From the NCBI RefSeq assembly GCF_004016505.1, contig NZ_SACR01000006.1, forward strand, positions 62,001 to 126,000: a stretch of DNA of 64,000 nt, given 5' to 3'. The translations under genes and the position numbers were made by a program. This document shows, in pieces, positions 34,873-44,858 of this stretch (position 1 is its first letter; the number at the start of each line of letters is the position of its first letter). This stretch comes from Rubrivivax rivuli (GTDB lineage: Bacteria; Pseudomonadota; Gammaproteobacteria; Burkholderiales; Burkholderiaceae_C). Below the pieces are notes generated by a model. The model was not told where the DNA came from. It made no database searches and saw nothing but the letters and a program-made list of their open reading frames with translations.

Positions 34873-35440
34873 TCAGCGAAGCACCCGCAGACGTGTCAGG
34901 GTCAGCTGCAGGTTGTACGCAGCGGCGCAGAGCACCGCGTGGGTCACGTCGCCAGCGCTGCCCCCGAGTCCGTTGCACTCCTGCGGAACCGAGGTCTTCG
35001 AATGCATGAGAGTGGGGTCGCTGCCTGCCTTGAGCACACCGTTGACCTCGCCGGCCATGTGCAGCATCCCGAACAAGAGTGATCTCATGAAGCCCAATAC
35101 CTAGGCGTCGGCGGCCTTACCCACCCGCGCACAGTTGTGCCGCAGTTCGATGCGCGCTTCCTCCGCTGCAACCATTCGTGCCGAAAGCAGCGCTCGCCGC
35201 TGAAGTGCGACCAATCCGACTTTGGTGCATGCGCTGGACTAAATTCTCACTGGGACCTCAGGCCTGCTCGCAGGCCGGCCAGTCGATAGACGAAGCCGGC
35301 ATGACCAGTTCATCCCGGTGATAGATGAGGTTGACCAGTTCCAACTGGAACAGGACCCACTCGGCGGCATTCAGTCGAGGATCCGAAGCCATCGACCACC
35401 TCCGCGGATTCTGAAGTTGGCCGAATTGAGTTCGGCCCAA
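34873..35440 (-). pseudogene. decayed IS5-family transposase (two fragments)
   Basis: Two separated minus-strand fragments match the ends of IS5-type (IS1478-like) transposases. The N-terminal piece (35440-35258) has LNAAEWVLFQLELVNLIYHRDEL, split here as NAAEWVLFQLELVNLI and a following VIDW-like SSIDW; it ends in a stop. The C-terminal piece (35097-34873) has SAGDVTHAVLCAAAYNLQLT, corresponding to the LKGALGDAxHAVLCxAGxNL end of the family. The catalytic DDE centre is missing through a large internal deletion. No terminal inverted repeats were recognised. It marks the right edge of the low-GC segment. Confidence 0.65.
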
Positions 35441-35624
35441 ATCCAGAGATTCATACGATCGACAATCGCCCGCGAAGACAACAATCGCGACGGTGTAGTT
35501 GTTGAGGGCGCACTCGATAGCGCCACCTGCCCCTGGAGTCCTGGACGGGGAACAAGCGCCAGAGCAACAACTTCAGTGCGCCCCGGGCGCCCGTGCGGGC
35601 CGCCCCACGGCGGCCCAGCACCTC
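35441..35624. other. spacer between IS remnant and CHAT gene
   Basis: Nothing gene-like. High GC returns at about 35560, giving a sharp composition boundary between the IS remnant and the end of the minus-strand CHAT gene. Confidence 0.35.
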
Positions 35625-38600
35625 TCAACGCCAGTTGCCCAGCACCACGAACGGCGCCCACTCGGCCGGGTGGCGCGCCTGCAGCAGGCGGCCCCGCGCG
35701 GAACGCAGCGGCTGCCCGTCGGCCTGGCCTTTCATCAGGTCGAGTTGGGCCTGGCGCAGAGCGTGTGGCTTGCTCAACAACGCGTCGCTTTCGGCAGGCC
35801 GGCCCCACTGCGCATAGAAGCGGCCCATCAAAGGCGCAGCCGCCCAATCGTAGGCAGGCCACAGGGTCGCCATCACGGCATGCGCGCCGTTCTTCAGCGC
35901 CAGCTGCGCGAAACCGTCCACCTCCAGCCAGCGCCGGCGCAAGAGGCCACGCGATTCGGCGGTCTGGCAGGCCGAGAGCGTCAGCAGCTCGGTCCCCGTG
36001 AAGTCCACACGGCGCAGCTCGCTCAAGGGCCACAGGCTGCCATCGCCCAGCAGCAGGCCCTTGTCGGGGTCTTCGGCGGGCCCGAACTCGAAGTGGCTGG
36101 CCACGTGCACGATGGGCGTGCGTTCGGGGCCACCCTGGCGGTTGGCCTGCAGCACCGCCTCGAAGGCCGGCCGCGTGAAGGCACCGTCCAGGCGGGGCGG
36201 CAGGCCCGGGACGCGCTGCGCCAGCGTCACCACCTCGGCCTGGGTGTGTAGCAGCGGGCGGTAGCCGCGCAACCCCTCCGTCAGGCCGAAGGCCGCCTGC
36301 CGGCGCAGCGTGGGTGCCGCGGCCATGTGGGCACGCGCGCCATCGTTGAAATAGCCCACCGCGTAGCGCTCCACCAGGTAGCGCCGACCATCGAACAGGG
36401 CTGCGAAGGACAGTTGCGCCAGCGCCTGGTCGGGCGCCACCAGCAGCAGCGGCACGGGCACGCCGGCGGTCACACGGTCGAGCCAGGGCTGCAGCGGCGC
36501 GATCAGCAGCCCATGCAGGCCCTGCAGCTGCTGGCGCAGGGCGGGCAGGTCGCTCTTGGCATCGCCGAGCTTCGAACGCAGGTCCTGCAGCAGTTCGTCC
36601 AGGGGTTGCTTGGGAAGCGGAACGCTGATGACGAAGTGCCGGTCGGCCGCATCGCGCGCCCCGGGGGCGTGACCCCACAGCCAGACGACGCCCCAGTCGA
36701 CCAGCACCCGCAGCAGCACCGCGCCCGGGGGCAGGCCGGCCGTGAGCTCGGTGCTGGTGAGGCCGGCACGCTGGGCCGCTTCACGCTGGCTGGTTTCGAA
36801 CTCGCGGGTGAGGCGCTCCCACTCGGCGCTCAGCGCTGGCGTCTGGGCCAGACGCACATGCGGCTCGGCCCGCTCCAGGGCCAGCAGCTGCCGGCCCATG
36901 TCGGTCAGCTGCGCCAGCCAGCGGCATTCGTCCTGCACGCAGCTCAGTGCCGAGGGGCTGGCGTCGCTGCCCGCCAGCTCGGCCAGGCCGTCGCTGCGCA
37001 TGCGCTGCAGCACGGCCTCGGCCTCGGCGTGGCGGCCCTGCCGCAGGAGCGCGACCACGAGGTCGCGGTACTTCTCGTGGCTGCTGACGGCGAAGGCCCG
37101 GCCCGCGCCCGCGCCCGCGGCCGCCAGGTCGGCGCGGGTGGTGTCGGTCAGCGCCACGGCCACGCGCCCGTGCAGCAAGCCGGTGGCGGGCGCCTGGTGG
37201 TCCGGCAGCATCCTGGCCAGGTGCCAGTGCAGTTCACGCCGGGAGGTGGCGGCGATGGGAGCGGCCAGCGCCACGGCCTGCATCCAGCGCAGCGTGTCGC
37301 GGCGCTCGCCCGGGTCGGGGCTGTGCAGCGCGATGTACAGCGCGTTCGACCAACGCAGCGGCCAGGCTTCGGGGGCCAGGCGCTGCAGACGCGGCAGGCG
37401 AAGCCGCGCCAGGGCCAGGGCCTCGTCGTTCCGCTCCGCCTGCGTCAGGGCGTCCAGCACGCGGCCTTCGGCTCTCAGGGCCTCCCGGCTCTGGGCGCCG
37501 TGCTCGCGCTCGGCCTGCTGCTGCAGCGCGCGCAGCGCGGCCAGCGCCGCGTCGTGGTTGCCAGACGCCAGCTGCTCTTGCGCACGCTGGACCTGCAGCT
37601 GTTCCGTGGCGAACCCGGCGAGGGCCGGATTGGGCTGCAGGCGGCTGGCCTGTCCGAGCAAGGCTGCGGCCTTCTGGGCCTCGCCCCAGCCGCCGAGCAG
37701 GGCGGCCAGGCTGCGCAGGGCAGGGGCCAGATCGGCGTCTTGCGCAGCCTCGGGCAGCCGCGCCTCGACCTCGCGCACCAGACGGTCGGCGCGCGCCAGA
37801 TCGCCCAGGTTCGCGTGATGCTGGGCAAGATCGATGCGTGTGCCCAGGGCCAGGGCACTGAAGGGCCCGCGTTGCGCGTGCGCCAGCGCATCGCGACGTT
37901 GCCACGCGGCCCCGGCCAACACGGCATGGCCCAGGAAGTGCGCCGCCGTGGCGAGCGTGCCCAGGGGCCCCAGCACCTTCAGGTCGCCCGGCCGCAGCAC
38001 ACGGTCGTAGCCCACCACGGCCGCGGCGGCATGGCTGAGCGCCTCCGCGTGCCGGCCCAGCATGTTCAGCACGAAGGCCATCTGCTCGCGGCAGGCCAAG
38101 ACCAGCGGGTGGTTCGCGCCCAGTGCCTGTTCGCTGAGGGCCAGTGATTGGTTCAGCAAGCGCAGGGCCTCCTGATGTTCGGCCGGTGTCCGGGCGGTGC
38201 GGGCCTGGTCGTAGAGCACCTGGGCCACCATCAGGTGCTGCGGCCCGAAGGCCACCCGCACCTGGGCCAGGGCCTGCTGCCAGCGCGCCGGGCTGGGTTG
38301 CTTCAAGGCGGCCAGCCACGCGCGCCAGGCGGCCCGGTGGGCGCGGCCCGCCGTGTAGGCCTGCCGCAGCCAGGCGCGCTCAGCCTCCGGGGCCTCGTCC
38401 AGCGCGCTGTCGTCTTCCATCAGCGGCAGCGCCTGCGCGTAGTAGCGGCGCGCCGCAGCGCGATCGCCCGTGGCCAACGCCACCTCGGCCTGGCGCATGG
38501 GCAGGATGGGGGCCAGCGGGTCGCGGTGCACGGCCAACGCGAACAGGGCCTTTGCCTGGCCCCAGTCGCCCAGCAGCATGTGCAACCGGGTCACATACAG

Positions 38601-38942
38601 CACCAGCGCCAGGTCGCTGGACAGGGCCAGGGCGGCCTGGCCCTCCTGCGCGGCTTCCGCGTAACGACCCTGCTTCGCCAGGCTGCGCATCAGCAACTCG
38701 CGCGGATGGGCGGCTTGCGGCAGCTGCGCCACGGCCTTGGTCAGCAGGGCCGTGGCCTTCGGCCAGCGCTGGGCCTGCGCCTCGGCTTGAGCCTGCTGCA
38801 CCAGGCGCCAGCCCGCCTCAGTGGGGGTGGGTGGCGCAATGCCCGCGGCCGCTGCGAACCCCGCGAAGGCTGCCAGGCTCCAGGCCACCGCCCAGCCGCA
38901 CACCAACCTGCACCACGAAACGAACCACACCATCCGCGACAT
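35625..38942 (-). CDS. second exported TPR-CHAT protease-like protein
   Basis: A 1105-residue exported protein. Start ATG 38942 is chosen since a signal peptide follows at once ([20 protein letters not shown]); the frame extends to 39050 but would run through the ArsR-type operator. Residues 40-700 are Ala-rich TPR helices ([40 protein letters not shown]). The CHAT domain occupies about 750-1105: His950 in [16 protein letters not shown] and Cys992 in [15 protein letters not shown] form the expected dyad, followed by [16 protein letters not shown] and the end [11 protein letters not shown]. Unlike the other CHAT gene it is GC-rich and codes on the other strand, so it may be resident rather than island-borne. 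Divergent from the ars operon with 119 bp between starts. Confidence 0.85.
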   Translation of the reverse strand: MSRMVWFVSWCRLVCGWAVAWSLAAFAGFAAAAGIAPPTPTEAGWRLVQQAQAEAQAQRWPKATALLTKAVAQLPQAAHPRELLMRSLAKQGRYAEAAQEGQAALALSSDLALVLYVTRLHMLLGDWGQAKALFALAVHRDPLAPILPMRQAEVALATGDRAAARRYYAQALPLMEDDSALDEAPEAERAWLRQAYTAGRAHRAAWRAWLAALKQPSPARWQQALAQVRVAFGPQHLMVAQVLYDQARTARTPAEHQEALRLLNQSLALSEQALGANHPLVLACREQMAFVLNMLGRHAEALSHAAAAVVGYDRVLRPGDLKVLGPLGTLATAAHFLGHAVLAGAAWQRRDALAHAQRGPFSALALGTRIDLAQHHANLGDLARADRLVREVEARLPEAAQDADLAPALRSLAALLGGWGEAQKAAALLGQASRLQPNPALAGFATEQLQVQRAQEQLASGNHDAALAALRALQQQAEREHGAQSREALRAEGRVLDALTQAERNDEALALARLRLPRLQRLAPEAWPLRWSNALYIALHSPDPGERRDTLRWMQAVALAAPIAATSRRELHWHLARMLPDHQAPATGLLHGRVAVALTDTTRADLAAAGAGAGRAFAVSSHEKYRDLVVALLRQGRHAEAEAVLQRMRSDGLAELAGSDASPSALSCVQDECRWLAQLTDMGRQLLALERAEPHVRLAQTPALSAEWERLTREFETSQREAAQRAGLTSTELTAGLPPGAVLLRVLVDWGVVWLWGHAPGARDAADRHFVISVPLPKQPLDELLQDLRSKLGDAKSDLPALRQQLQGLHGLLIAPLQPWLDRVTAGVPVPLLLVAPDQALAQLSFAALFDGRRYLVERYAVGYFNDGARAHMAAAPTLRRQAAFGLTEGLRGYRPLLHTQAEVVTLAQRVPGLPPRLDGAFTRPAFEAVLQANRQGGPERTPIVHVASHFEFGPAEDPDKGLLLGDGSLWPLSELRRVDFTGTELLTLSACQTAESRGLLRRRWLEVDGFAQLALKNGAHAVMATLWPAYDWAAAPLMGRFYAQWGRPAESDALLSKPHALRQAQLDLMKGQADGQPLRSARGRLLQARHPAEWAPFVVLGNWR

Positions 38943-39012
38943 TGCACAACAGCAGCCGTGCAGCGTCCACTGGGCGGCCGCCAGTGTCACGCCGACGTCA
39001 TCGACCGGGCGT

Positions 39013-39036
39013 ATATTTCGACATTCATCAAAATAT
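39013..39036. promoter_or_regulatory. ArsR-type operator upstream of the arsenic operon
   Basis: An inverted repeat ATATTTCGA - CATTCA - TCAAAATAT: nine-base arms with one mismatch, AT-rich in a GC-rich background. It lies 25 bp before the GAPDH start and 70 bp before the divergent CHAT gene start. Form and location fit ArsR repressor sites; the arsR gene is third in the operon it would control. Confidence 0.75.
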
Positions 39037-39061
39037 GGAAGAACCTCCAAGGAGATCCCTG

Positions 39062-40105
39062 ATGAGAGTCGGCATCAACGGCATGGGCCGCATCGGCCGC
39101 CTGGCGCTGCGCGCTGCGATGGGCGCGGCCGAGCGCCCGCACGATGACCCCCGCGGCGGCAACCGCCTGGAGGTGGTGCACTGCAACGAGATCAAGGGCG
39201 GCGCCGCGGCCACCGCGCACCTGCTGCAGTTCGACAGCGTGCAGGGCCGCTGGCGCGCCGACATCGGCGCCACGGGCGAAGACGGCCTGCAGATCAACGG
39301 CCGCGCCTTGCGTTTCAGCGCGCACGCGCAGCCGGCCGACATCCCCTGGGGCGAGCTGGGTGTGGACCTGGTGCTGGAGTGCACCGGCAAGTTCCTGACG
39401 CCCGAGGTGCTGCAGGGCCACCTCGACCGTGGCGCCAAGCGCGTGATCGTGGCCGCGCCGGTGAAGACCGGCGGTGTGCTCAACGTGGTGGTGGGCGTCA
39501 ACGAACACCTCTACCAGCCCGCCCGCGACCGCATCGTCACCGCCGCCAGCTGCACCACCAACTGCCTGGCGCCGGTGGTGAAGGTGGTGCACGAGGCCCT
39601 GGGCATCCGCCACGGGCAGATCACCACGCTGCACGACCCCACCAACACCAACGTCGTGGTCGATGCGCCGCACAAGGACCTGCGCCGCGCGCGCAGCGCG
39701 CTCACCAGCCTGGCGCCTACCACCACGGGCAGCGCCACGGCCATCGCGCTGATCTACCCCGAGCTCAAGGGCAAGCTCAACGGCCACGCGGTGCGCGTGC
39801 CGGTGCTCAATGCTTCATTAACCGACTGCGTTTTCGAGCTCAAGCGCGAGACGACGGTGGAAGAAGTGAACGCGCTGTTCGAGGCGGCGGCCCAAGGCCC
39901 GCTGGCCGGCATCCTGGGCTACGAGACGCGCCCGCTGGTCAGCGCCGACTACGCGCGCGACACCCGCAGCAGCATCGTCGACGCCCTGTCCACCATGGTG
40001 ACCGACGGCACGCTGCTGAAGGTCTACGCCTGGTACGACAACGAGATGGGCTACGCCTGCCGCATGGTGGACCTGGCCTGCCACATCGACGCGCAAGGCC
40101 TGTGA
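39062..40105 (+). CDS. glyceraldehyde-3-phosphate dehydrogenase of the arsenic operon (ArsJ partner)
   Basis: A 347-residue GAPDH. Visible are the NAD-binding [15 protein letters not shown], the catalytic [20 protein letters not shown] segment with Cys and, further on, [26 protein letters not shown] signature sequence and the C-terminal [15 protein letters not shown]. In ars operons this enzyme adds arsenate to glyceraldehyde-3-phosphate, forming 1-arseno-3-phosphoglycerate, which ArsJ exports and which then hydrolyses outside, removing arsenate. A strong AAGGAGA site precedes the ATG, and arsJ starts 16 bp after the stop. Being operon-bound it is unlikely to be the glycolytic copy. Confidence 0.93.
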   Translation: MRVGINGMGRIGRLALRAAMGAAERPHDDPRGGNRLEVVHCNEIKGGAAATAHLLQFDSVQGRWRADIGATGEDGLQINGRALRFSAHAQPADIPWGELGVDLVLECTGKFLTPEVLQGHLDRGAKRVIVAAPVKTGGVLNVVVGVNEHLYQPARDRIVTAASCTTNCLAPVVKVVHEALGIRHGQITTLHDPTNTNVVVDAPHKDLRRARSALTSLAPTTTGSATAIALIYPELKGKLNGHAVRVPVLNASLTDCVFELKRETTVEEVNALFEAAAQGPLAGILGYETRPLVSADYARDTRSSIVDALSTMVTDGTLLKVYAWYDNEMGYACRMVDLACHIDAQGL

Positions 40106-40121
40106 GCGCAGGGTGCATGCG

Positions 40122-41354
40122 ATGAACACCGGCACGCGCAACTACGCCATCGTCACGGCGGCCTACTGGGGCTTCACGCTCAGCGACGGCGCGCTGCGCA
40201 TGCTGGTGCTGCTGCACTTCTACCGCCTGGGCTACTCGCCCTTCACGCTGGCTTTCCTGTTCCTGCTGTACGAGGCCATGGGCGTGGTGGCCAACCTCGT
40301 GGGCGGCTGGCTGGCCACGCGCTACGGCATCCAGCGCATGCTGGTGGTGGGGCTGGCCACGCAGATCACGGGCTTCCTGCTGCTCTCGGCCTTGTCGCCC
40401 AGCTGGACGGCGGTGATGTCGGTGGCTTGGGTGGTGCTGGCGCAAGGGGTGTGCGGTGTCGCCAAAGACCTCACCAAGACCGCCAGCAAATCGGCCATCA
40501 AGCTGACCGCAGGCACGGCCTCGGGCCAGCTCTTCAAGTGGGTGGCGTTTTTCACCGGCAGCAAGAACGCGATGAAGGGCGTGGGCTTCTTCCTCGGCGG
40601 TGTGCTGCTGCAGGGCCTGGGCTTCCAGCATGCGCTGTGGCTGATGGCCGGGCTGCTGGCGCTGGTGCTGGGCGGTGTGCTGTTCTTCGTGCCGCCTCTC
40701 ATGGGCAAGGCCAAGGCTTCGAAGTCGGCCAAGGAGCTGTTCGCCAAGAACCGCGGCATCAACCTGCTGGCCGCGGCGCGCGTGATGCTCTTCGGCGCGC
40801 GCGACGTGTGGTTCGTGGTGGGCGTGCCGGTCTTCCTGTACTCGGTGGGCTGGACCTTCACGATGGTGGGCGCCTTCCTCGCGCTGTGGACCATCGGCTA
40901 CGGCGTGGTGCAGGGCCTGGCGCCGCAGATCGTGAGCCGCAGCGAAGACGGCCTGAGCACCGAGGTGCCCGCCGCGCGCGGCTGGTCGGCCGTGCTGGCA
41001 CTGGTGCCGCTGGTGCTGGCGGGCCTGGTGCTGGCCGACCTGCCGCAGCTGCCGCCGCTGGAATGGGTGGTGGTGGCGGGCCTGGGCCTCTTCGGCGTGG
41101 CCTTCGCCGTGAATTCGTCGGTGCACAGCTACCTGGTCCTGGCCTATGCGGGCAGCGAGAAGGCGGCCGAGGACGTGGGCTTCTACTACGCGGCCAACGC
41201 GTTGGGGCGCTTCTTCGGCACGCTGATGTCGGGCCTGCTGTACCAGGGCTTCGGCCTGGCCGGCGCGCTCATCGGCTCGGGCGTCATGCTGGTGCTGTGC
41301 TGGGCCTTGACGCTGAACCTGCCCACGCGGCGCGCACTCACCGCGCCGGCCTGA
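40122..41354 (+). CDS. arsJ: ArsJ, MFS exporter of organoarsenical 1-arseno-3-phosphoglycerate
   Basis: A 410-residue MFS protein with about 11-12 membrane helices. ArsJ-typical sequence includes NYAIVTAAYWGFTLSDGALR at the start, FLLYEAMGVVANLVGGWLA, the long conserved GVAKDLTKTASKSAIK, and FYYAANALGRFFGTLMSGLL. It acts in the inner membrane to expel the unstable product of the adjoining GAPDH. ATG 40122 with AGGGTG upstream is preferred to the GTG at 40113. Between GAPDH and arsR in the same operon. Confidence 0.95.
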   Translation: MNTGTRNYAIVTAAYWGFTLSDGALRMLVLLHFYRLGYSPFTLAFLFLLYEAMGVVANLVGGWLATRYGIQRMLVVGLATQITGFLLLSALSPSWTAVMSVAWVVLAQGVCGVAKDLTKTASKSAIKLTAGTASGQLFKWVAFFTGSKNAMKGVGFFLGGVLLQGLGFQHALWLMAGLLALVLGGVLFFVPPLMGKAKASKSAKELFAKNRGINLLAAARVMLFGARDVWFVVGVPVFLYSVGWTFTMVGAFLALWTIGYGVVQGLAPQIVSRSEDGLSTEVPAARGWSAVLALVPLVLAGLVLADLPQLPPLEWVVVAGLGLFGVAFAVNSSVHSYLVLAYAGSEKAAEDVGFYYAANALGRFFGTLMSGLLYQGFGLAGALIGSGVMLVLCWALTLNLPTRRALTAPA

Positions 41355-41365
41355 AGGAGACCCGC

Positions 41366-41707
41366 ATGGACGAACACACCGCCGTCACCGCCCTGGCCGC
41401 GCTGGCCCAGGGCATGCGCCTGCGCGTGTTCCGCGCGCTGGTGGGCGCCGGGCCGCAGGGCCTCACGCCCGGCGTGCTGGCCGCCACCTTGGGCGTGAGC
41501 AGCAGCACACTGTCCTTCCACCTGAAGGAGCTGGTGCACGCCGGCCTGGTGACGCAGCAGCGCGACGGCCGCCACCTCATCTACCGGCCCGAGCTGGCGC
41601 GCATGAACGCGCTCACCGATTACCTGGTGGCGCACTGCTGCGGCGGCCAGCCCTGCGGTGTGGACGCGCCCGCCGCCACCGGCAACGGCGCCTGCACGAG
41701 CTGCTGA
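41366..41707 (+). CDS. arsR: ArsR family arsenic-responsive repressor
   Basis: A 113-residue winged-helix ArsR/SmtB repressor: AVTALAALAQGMRLRVFRAL, the recognition region GVLAATLGVSSSTLSFHLKE, and the wing GLVTQQRDGRHLIYRP. The C terminus is Cys-rich (AHCCGGQPCG, then ACTSC), likely forming the As(III) site; the classical ELCVCDL motif in the DNA-binding helix is absent, so it belongs to the C-terminal cysteine type. GAAGGAGA precedes the start. It is expected to repress the operon from the palindrome at 39013-39036. Confidence 0.93.
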   Translation: MDEHTAVTALAALAQGMRLRVFRALVGAGPQGLTPGVLAATLGVSSSTLSFHLKELVHAGLVTQQRDGRHLIYRPELARMNALTDYLVAHCCGGQPCGVDAPAATGNGACTSC

Positions 41708-41738
41708 ACACCCGAAGATCCCTTGCATGGAGACCCCC

Positions 41739-42227
41739 ATGAGCCTGCACCACGTGCTCTTCATCTGCACCCACAACTCGGCCCGCTCCATCCTGGCCGA
41801 GGCCTTGATGAACCACCTCGGCCGCGGCCGCTTCGTCGCGCACTCGGCCGGCAGCCAGCCCAGCGGTCAGGTGCACCCGCTGGCCCTGGCGACGCTGGCG
41901 CAGTGGTACCTGCCCACCGAGGGCTACCGCAGCAAGGACTGGGCGGAGTTCGCGCAGCCCGGCGCACCGGTCATGGATTTCGTCTTCACCGTCTGCGACA
42001 ACGCCGCCGGCGAGGTCTGCCCCGTGTGGCCCGGCCAGCCGATGACGGCGCACTGGGGCGTGCCCGACCCCGGGGCCCTCGGCGGCAGCGATGAAGAGAA
42101 AGCACGGGCCTTCCTCTCGGTGGCCACCACGCTCAAGCGCCGCATCGAGCTGATGCTCGCGCTGCCCATGGCCAGTCTCGACCGCCTCTCGCTGCAGCGA
42201 GAAGTGCGCGAGATCGGCACGCGCTGA
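41739..42227 (+). CDS. arsC: arsenate reductase, low-molecular-weight phosphatase type
   Basis: A 162-residue enzyme of the LMW protein tyrosine phosphatase fold. The P-loop is CTHNSARS (Cys10-x5-Arg16), and [16 protein letters not shown] supplies the two further Cys of the thioredoxin-type redox relay, so it should reduce arsenate to arsenite through a Cys triad. The general-acid Asp is in GVPDPGAL. About 30 residues longer than the Staphylococcus pI258 enzyme, mostly through a C-terminal helix. ATG 41739 gives a normal N terminus; the frame is open upstream from 41658 without a suitable site. Confidence 0.93.
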   Translation: MSLHHVLFICTHNSARSILAEALMNHLGRGRFVAHSAGSQPSGQVHPLALATLAQWYLPTEGYRSKDWAEFAQPGAPVMDFVFTVCDNAAGEVCPVWPGQPMTAHWGVPDPGALGGSDEEKARAFLSVATTLKRRIELMLALPMASLDRLSLQREVREIGTR

Positions 42228-42250
42228 AGCGCACGGTCGCGGCACCTCGC

Positions 42251-43284
<1,034 letters not shown>

Positions 43285-43288
<4 letters not shown>

Positions 43289-44001
43289 ACATCGACGACC
43301 TGCCGAACCTCGACCCCGCGCACTTCGCGCTGCCCGACCTGGCGGCCTTGCGCCCGCCGCTGGCGGCTGCACACGCACCGCGCTTCCTGCTGCTGTATGG
43401 CTCGCTGCGTGAACGCAGCTACAGCCGCTTTCTGACGCTGGAAGCCGCGCGCCTGCTCACGGCGCTGGGCGGCGAGGTGCGCGTGTTCCACGCCGACGGC
43501 CTGCCCCTGCCCGACGGCGCGCCCGACACCCACCCCAAGATGCAGGAACTGCGCGAGGCCTGCGCCTGGGCCGAAGGCATGGTCTGGACCTCGCCCGAGC
43601 GCCACGGCGCGATGACGGCCGTCCTGAAGGCGCAGATCGACTGGCTGCCGTTGAACCTCGGCGCCATCCGCCCGACGCAGGGCAAGACGCTGGCGGTGAT
43701 GCAGGTCAGTGGCGGCTCGCAGTCCTTCAACGCCGTCAACCAGATGCGCGTGCTGGGGCGCTGGATGCGCATGCTCACCATCCCGAACCAGTCGTCGGTG
43801 GCCAAGGCCTACGAGCAGTTCGACGACGCCGGGCGCATGAAGCCCTCGGCCTACTACGAACGTGTGGTCGACGTGATGGAAGAGCTGATGAAGTTCACGC
43901 TGCTCACGCGCGAGGTGGCGCCCTACCTCGTGGACCGCTACAGCGAAAGGCGCGAAGAGGCCGAGAAACTGGCCGCGCGAGTTCGGCAAGCCCGGTTGTA
44001 G
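43285..44001 (+). CDS. arsH: ArsH, NADPH-dependent FMN reductase / organoarsenical oxidase
   Basis: A 238-residue flavodoxin-like protein. The FMN phosphate loop is [11 protein letters not shown], followed by [20 protein letters not shown] and [20 protein letters not shown], all typical of ArsH. Such enzymes oxidise trivalent methyl- or aryl-arsenicals to less toxic pentavalent forms using NADPH. Last gene of the arsenic operon, coupled to the ACR3 gene by a four-base overlap. Confidence 0.95.
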
Positions 44002-44010
44002 AGGCTGCGC

Positions 44011-44667
44011 TCAGCGCGCCGCTGTCGAGCGGCGGCGCAGCATCAGCGCCGCCACGCCACCCAGCATCAGCAAAGCGGTGGCCGGCTCGGGCACCACGGT
44101 GACGGTGAAGTTGGCGTTGTTCGGCGCGAAGTCGGAAATGGCCGCCGTGCCAGTGAAGGCGGTGTCGCGCGGCCAGAGGTTCCAGGTGTAGTCGATCAGG
44201 TTGAAACCGGTGCTGGGCAGCAGGCTGCCGCTGAAGCTGGCGGAGATGACGTTGCCCGAGACGGTGACAGCGCCCGGCGGCAGCGCGGTGGCGCCGATGG
44301 AGCCCGTGCCGTTGGGGTTCAGGCGCACGGTGGCGTCGAAACGCACGCCGGTGATGCCGATGCTGGCGAAGGTGGCCACGCCAGCCCCGCGGTTCACGCC
44401 CCAGATGTAGGTGCCGGTGGGCGTGAGGCCCACGGCCCCCGCCTGCGTGCTGCTGAGCGTGAAGATGTTCGTCGTGGGGTTGTAGGTGACGGTGGCGTCG
44501 ATCACGTCGAGATCGGCGCTCAGCACGCTGCCTGCGAAGGTGGGCAGGAAGTCGCCGACGGGGTCGGTGATGCTGACGGCCTGGGCGCTGCCACTGCCGA
44601 GCAGGGCCACGGCGGCCAGGGCCATGCCAGACAAACCAGTGCGAGTGAAGAGGCTGCAGGTTTGCAT
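44011..44667 (-). CDS. PEP-CTERM sorting domain protein
   Basis: A 218-residue exported protein with an N-terminal signal peptide (MALAAVALLGSGSAQA) and a C-terminal PEP-CTERM tail: VPEPATALLMLGGVAALMLR followed by Arg residues, the signal handled by exosortase. The middle is Thr/Asn/Gly-rich beta structure, without a recognised domain. ATG 44667 has AGGAA upstream; the further open frame to 44763 lacks a signal at its start. Convergent with arsH, leaving 9 bp between stops. Confidence 0.88.
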   Translation of the reverse strand: MQTCSLFTRTGLSGMALAAVALLGSGSAQAVSITDPVGDFLPTFAGSVLSADLDVIDATVTYNPTTNIFTLSSTQAGAVGLTPTGTYIWGVNRGAGVATFASIGITGVRFDATVRLNPNGTGSIGATALPPGAVTVSGNVISASFSGSLLPSTGFNLIDYTWNLWPRDTAFTGTAAISDFAPNNANFTVTVVPEPATALLMLGGVAALMLRRRSTAAR

Positions 44668-44858
44668 GTCGGTTCCTCGATCAGATGAACGTTCCGAGAT
44701 GATGCCCATAAATGACAGTTGATGCAGTGCCCCTGAGAGCAGCAGTGGCGCGGCACCACCCATTCAAGGGAGGCAGGGCCGCCGAGCACCAGGCCCTGCC
44801 AAGGACATGGGCGCCCGATAGCATGGCCTTCGGTTTCGGCAGCAGGATGGACGGCCTC

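Noticed and set aside
19048-38942. Reading the caspase/CHAT cluster as a gasdermin or type III CRISPR-linked defence system
   Set aside because: There is no gasdermin-like gene, Cas gene or CRISPR array nearby, and signal peptides argue against a cytoplasmic defence role.
44023-44045. GC-rich inverted repeat near the end of the 44011 gene as a terminator
   Set aside because: It lies within the Arg-coding end of the PEP-CTERM tail and has no T run.
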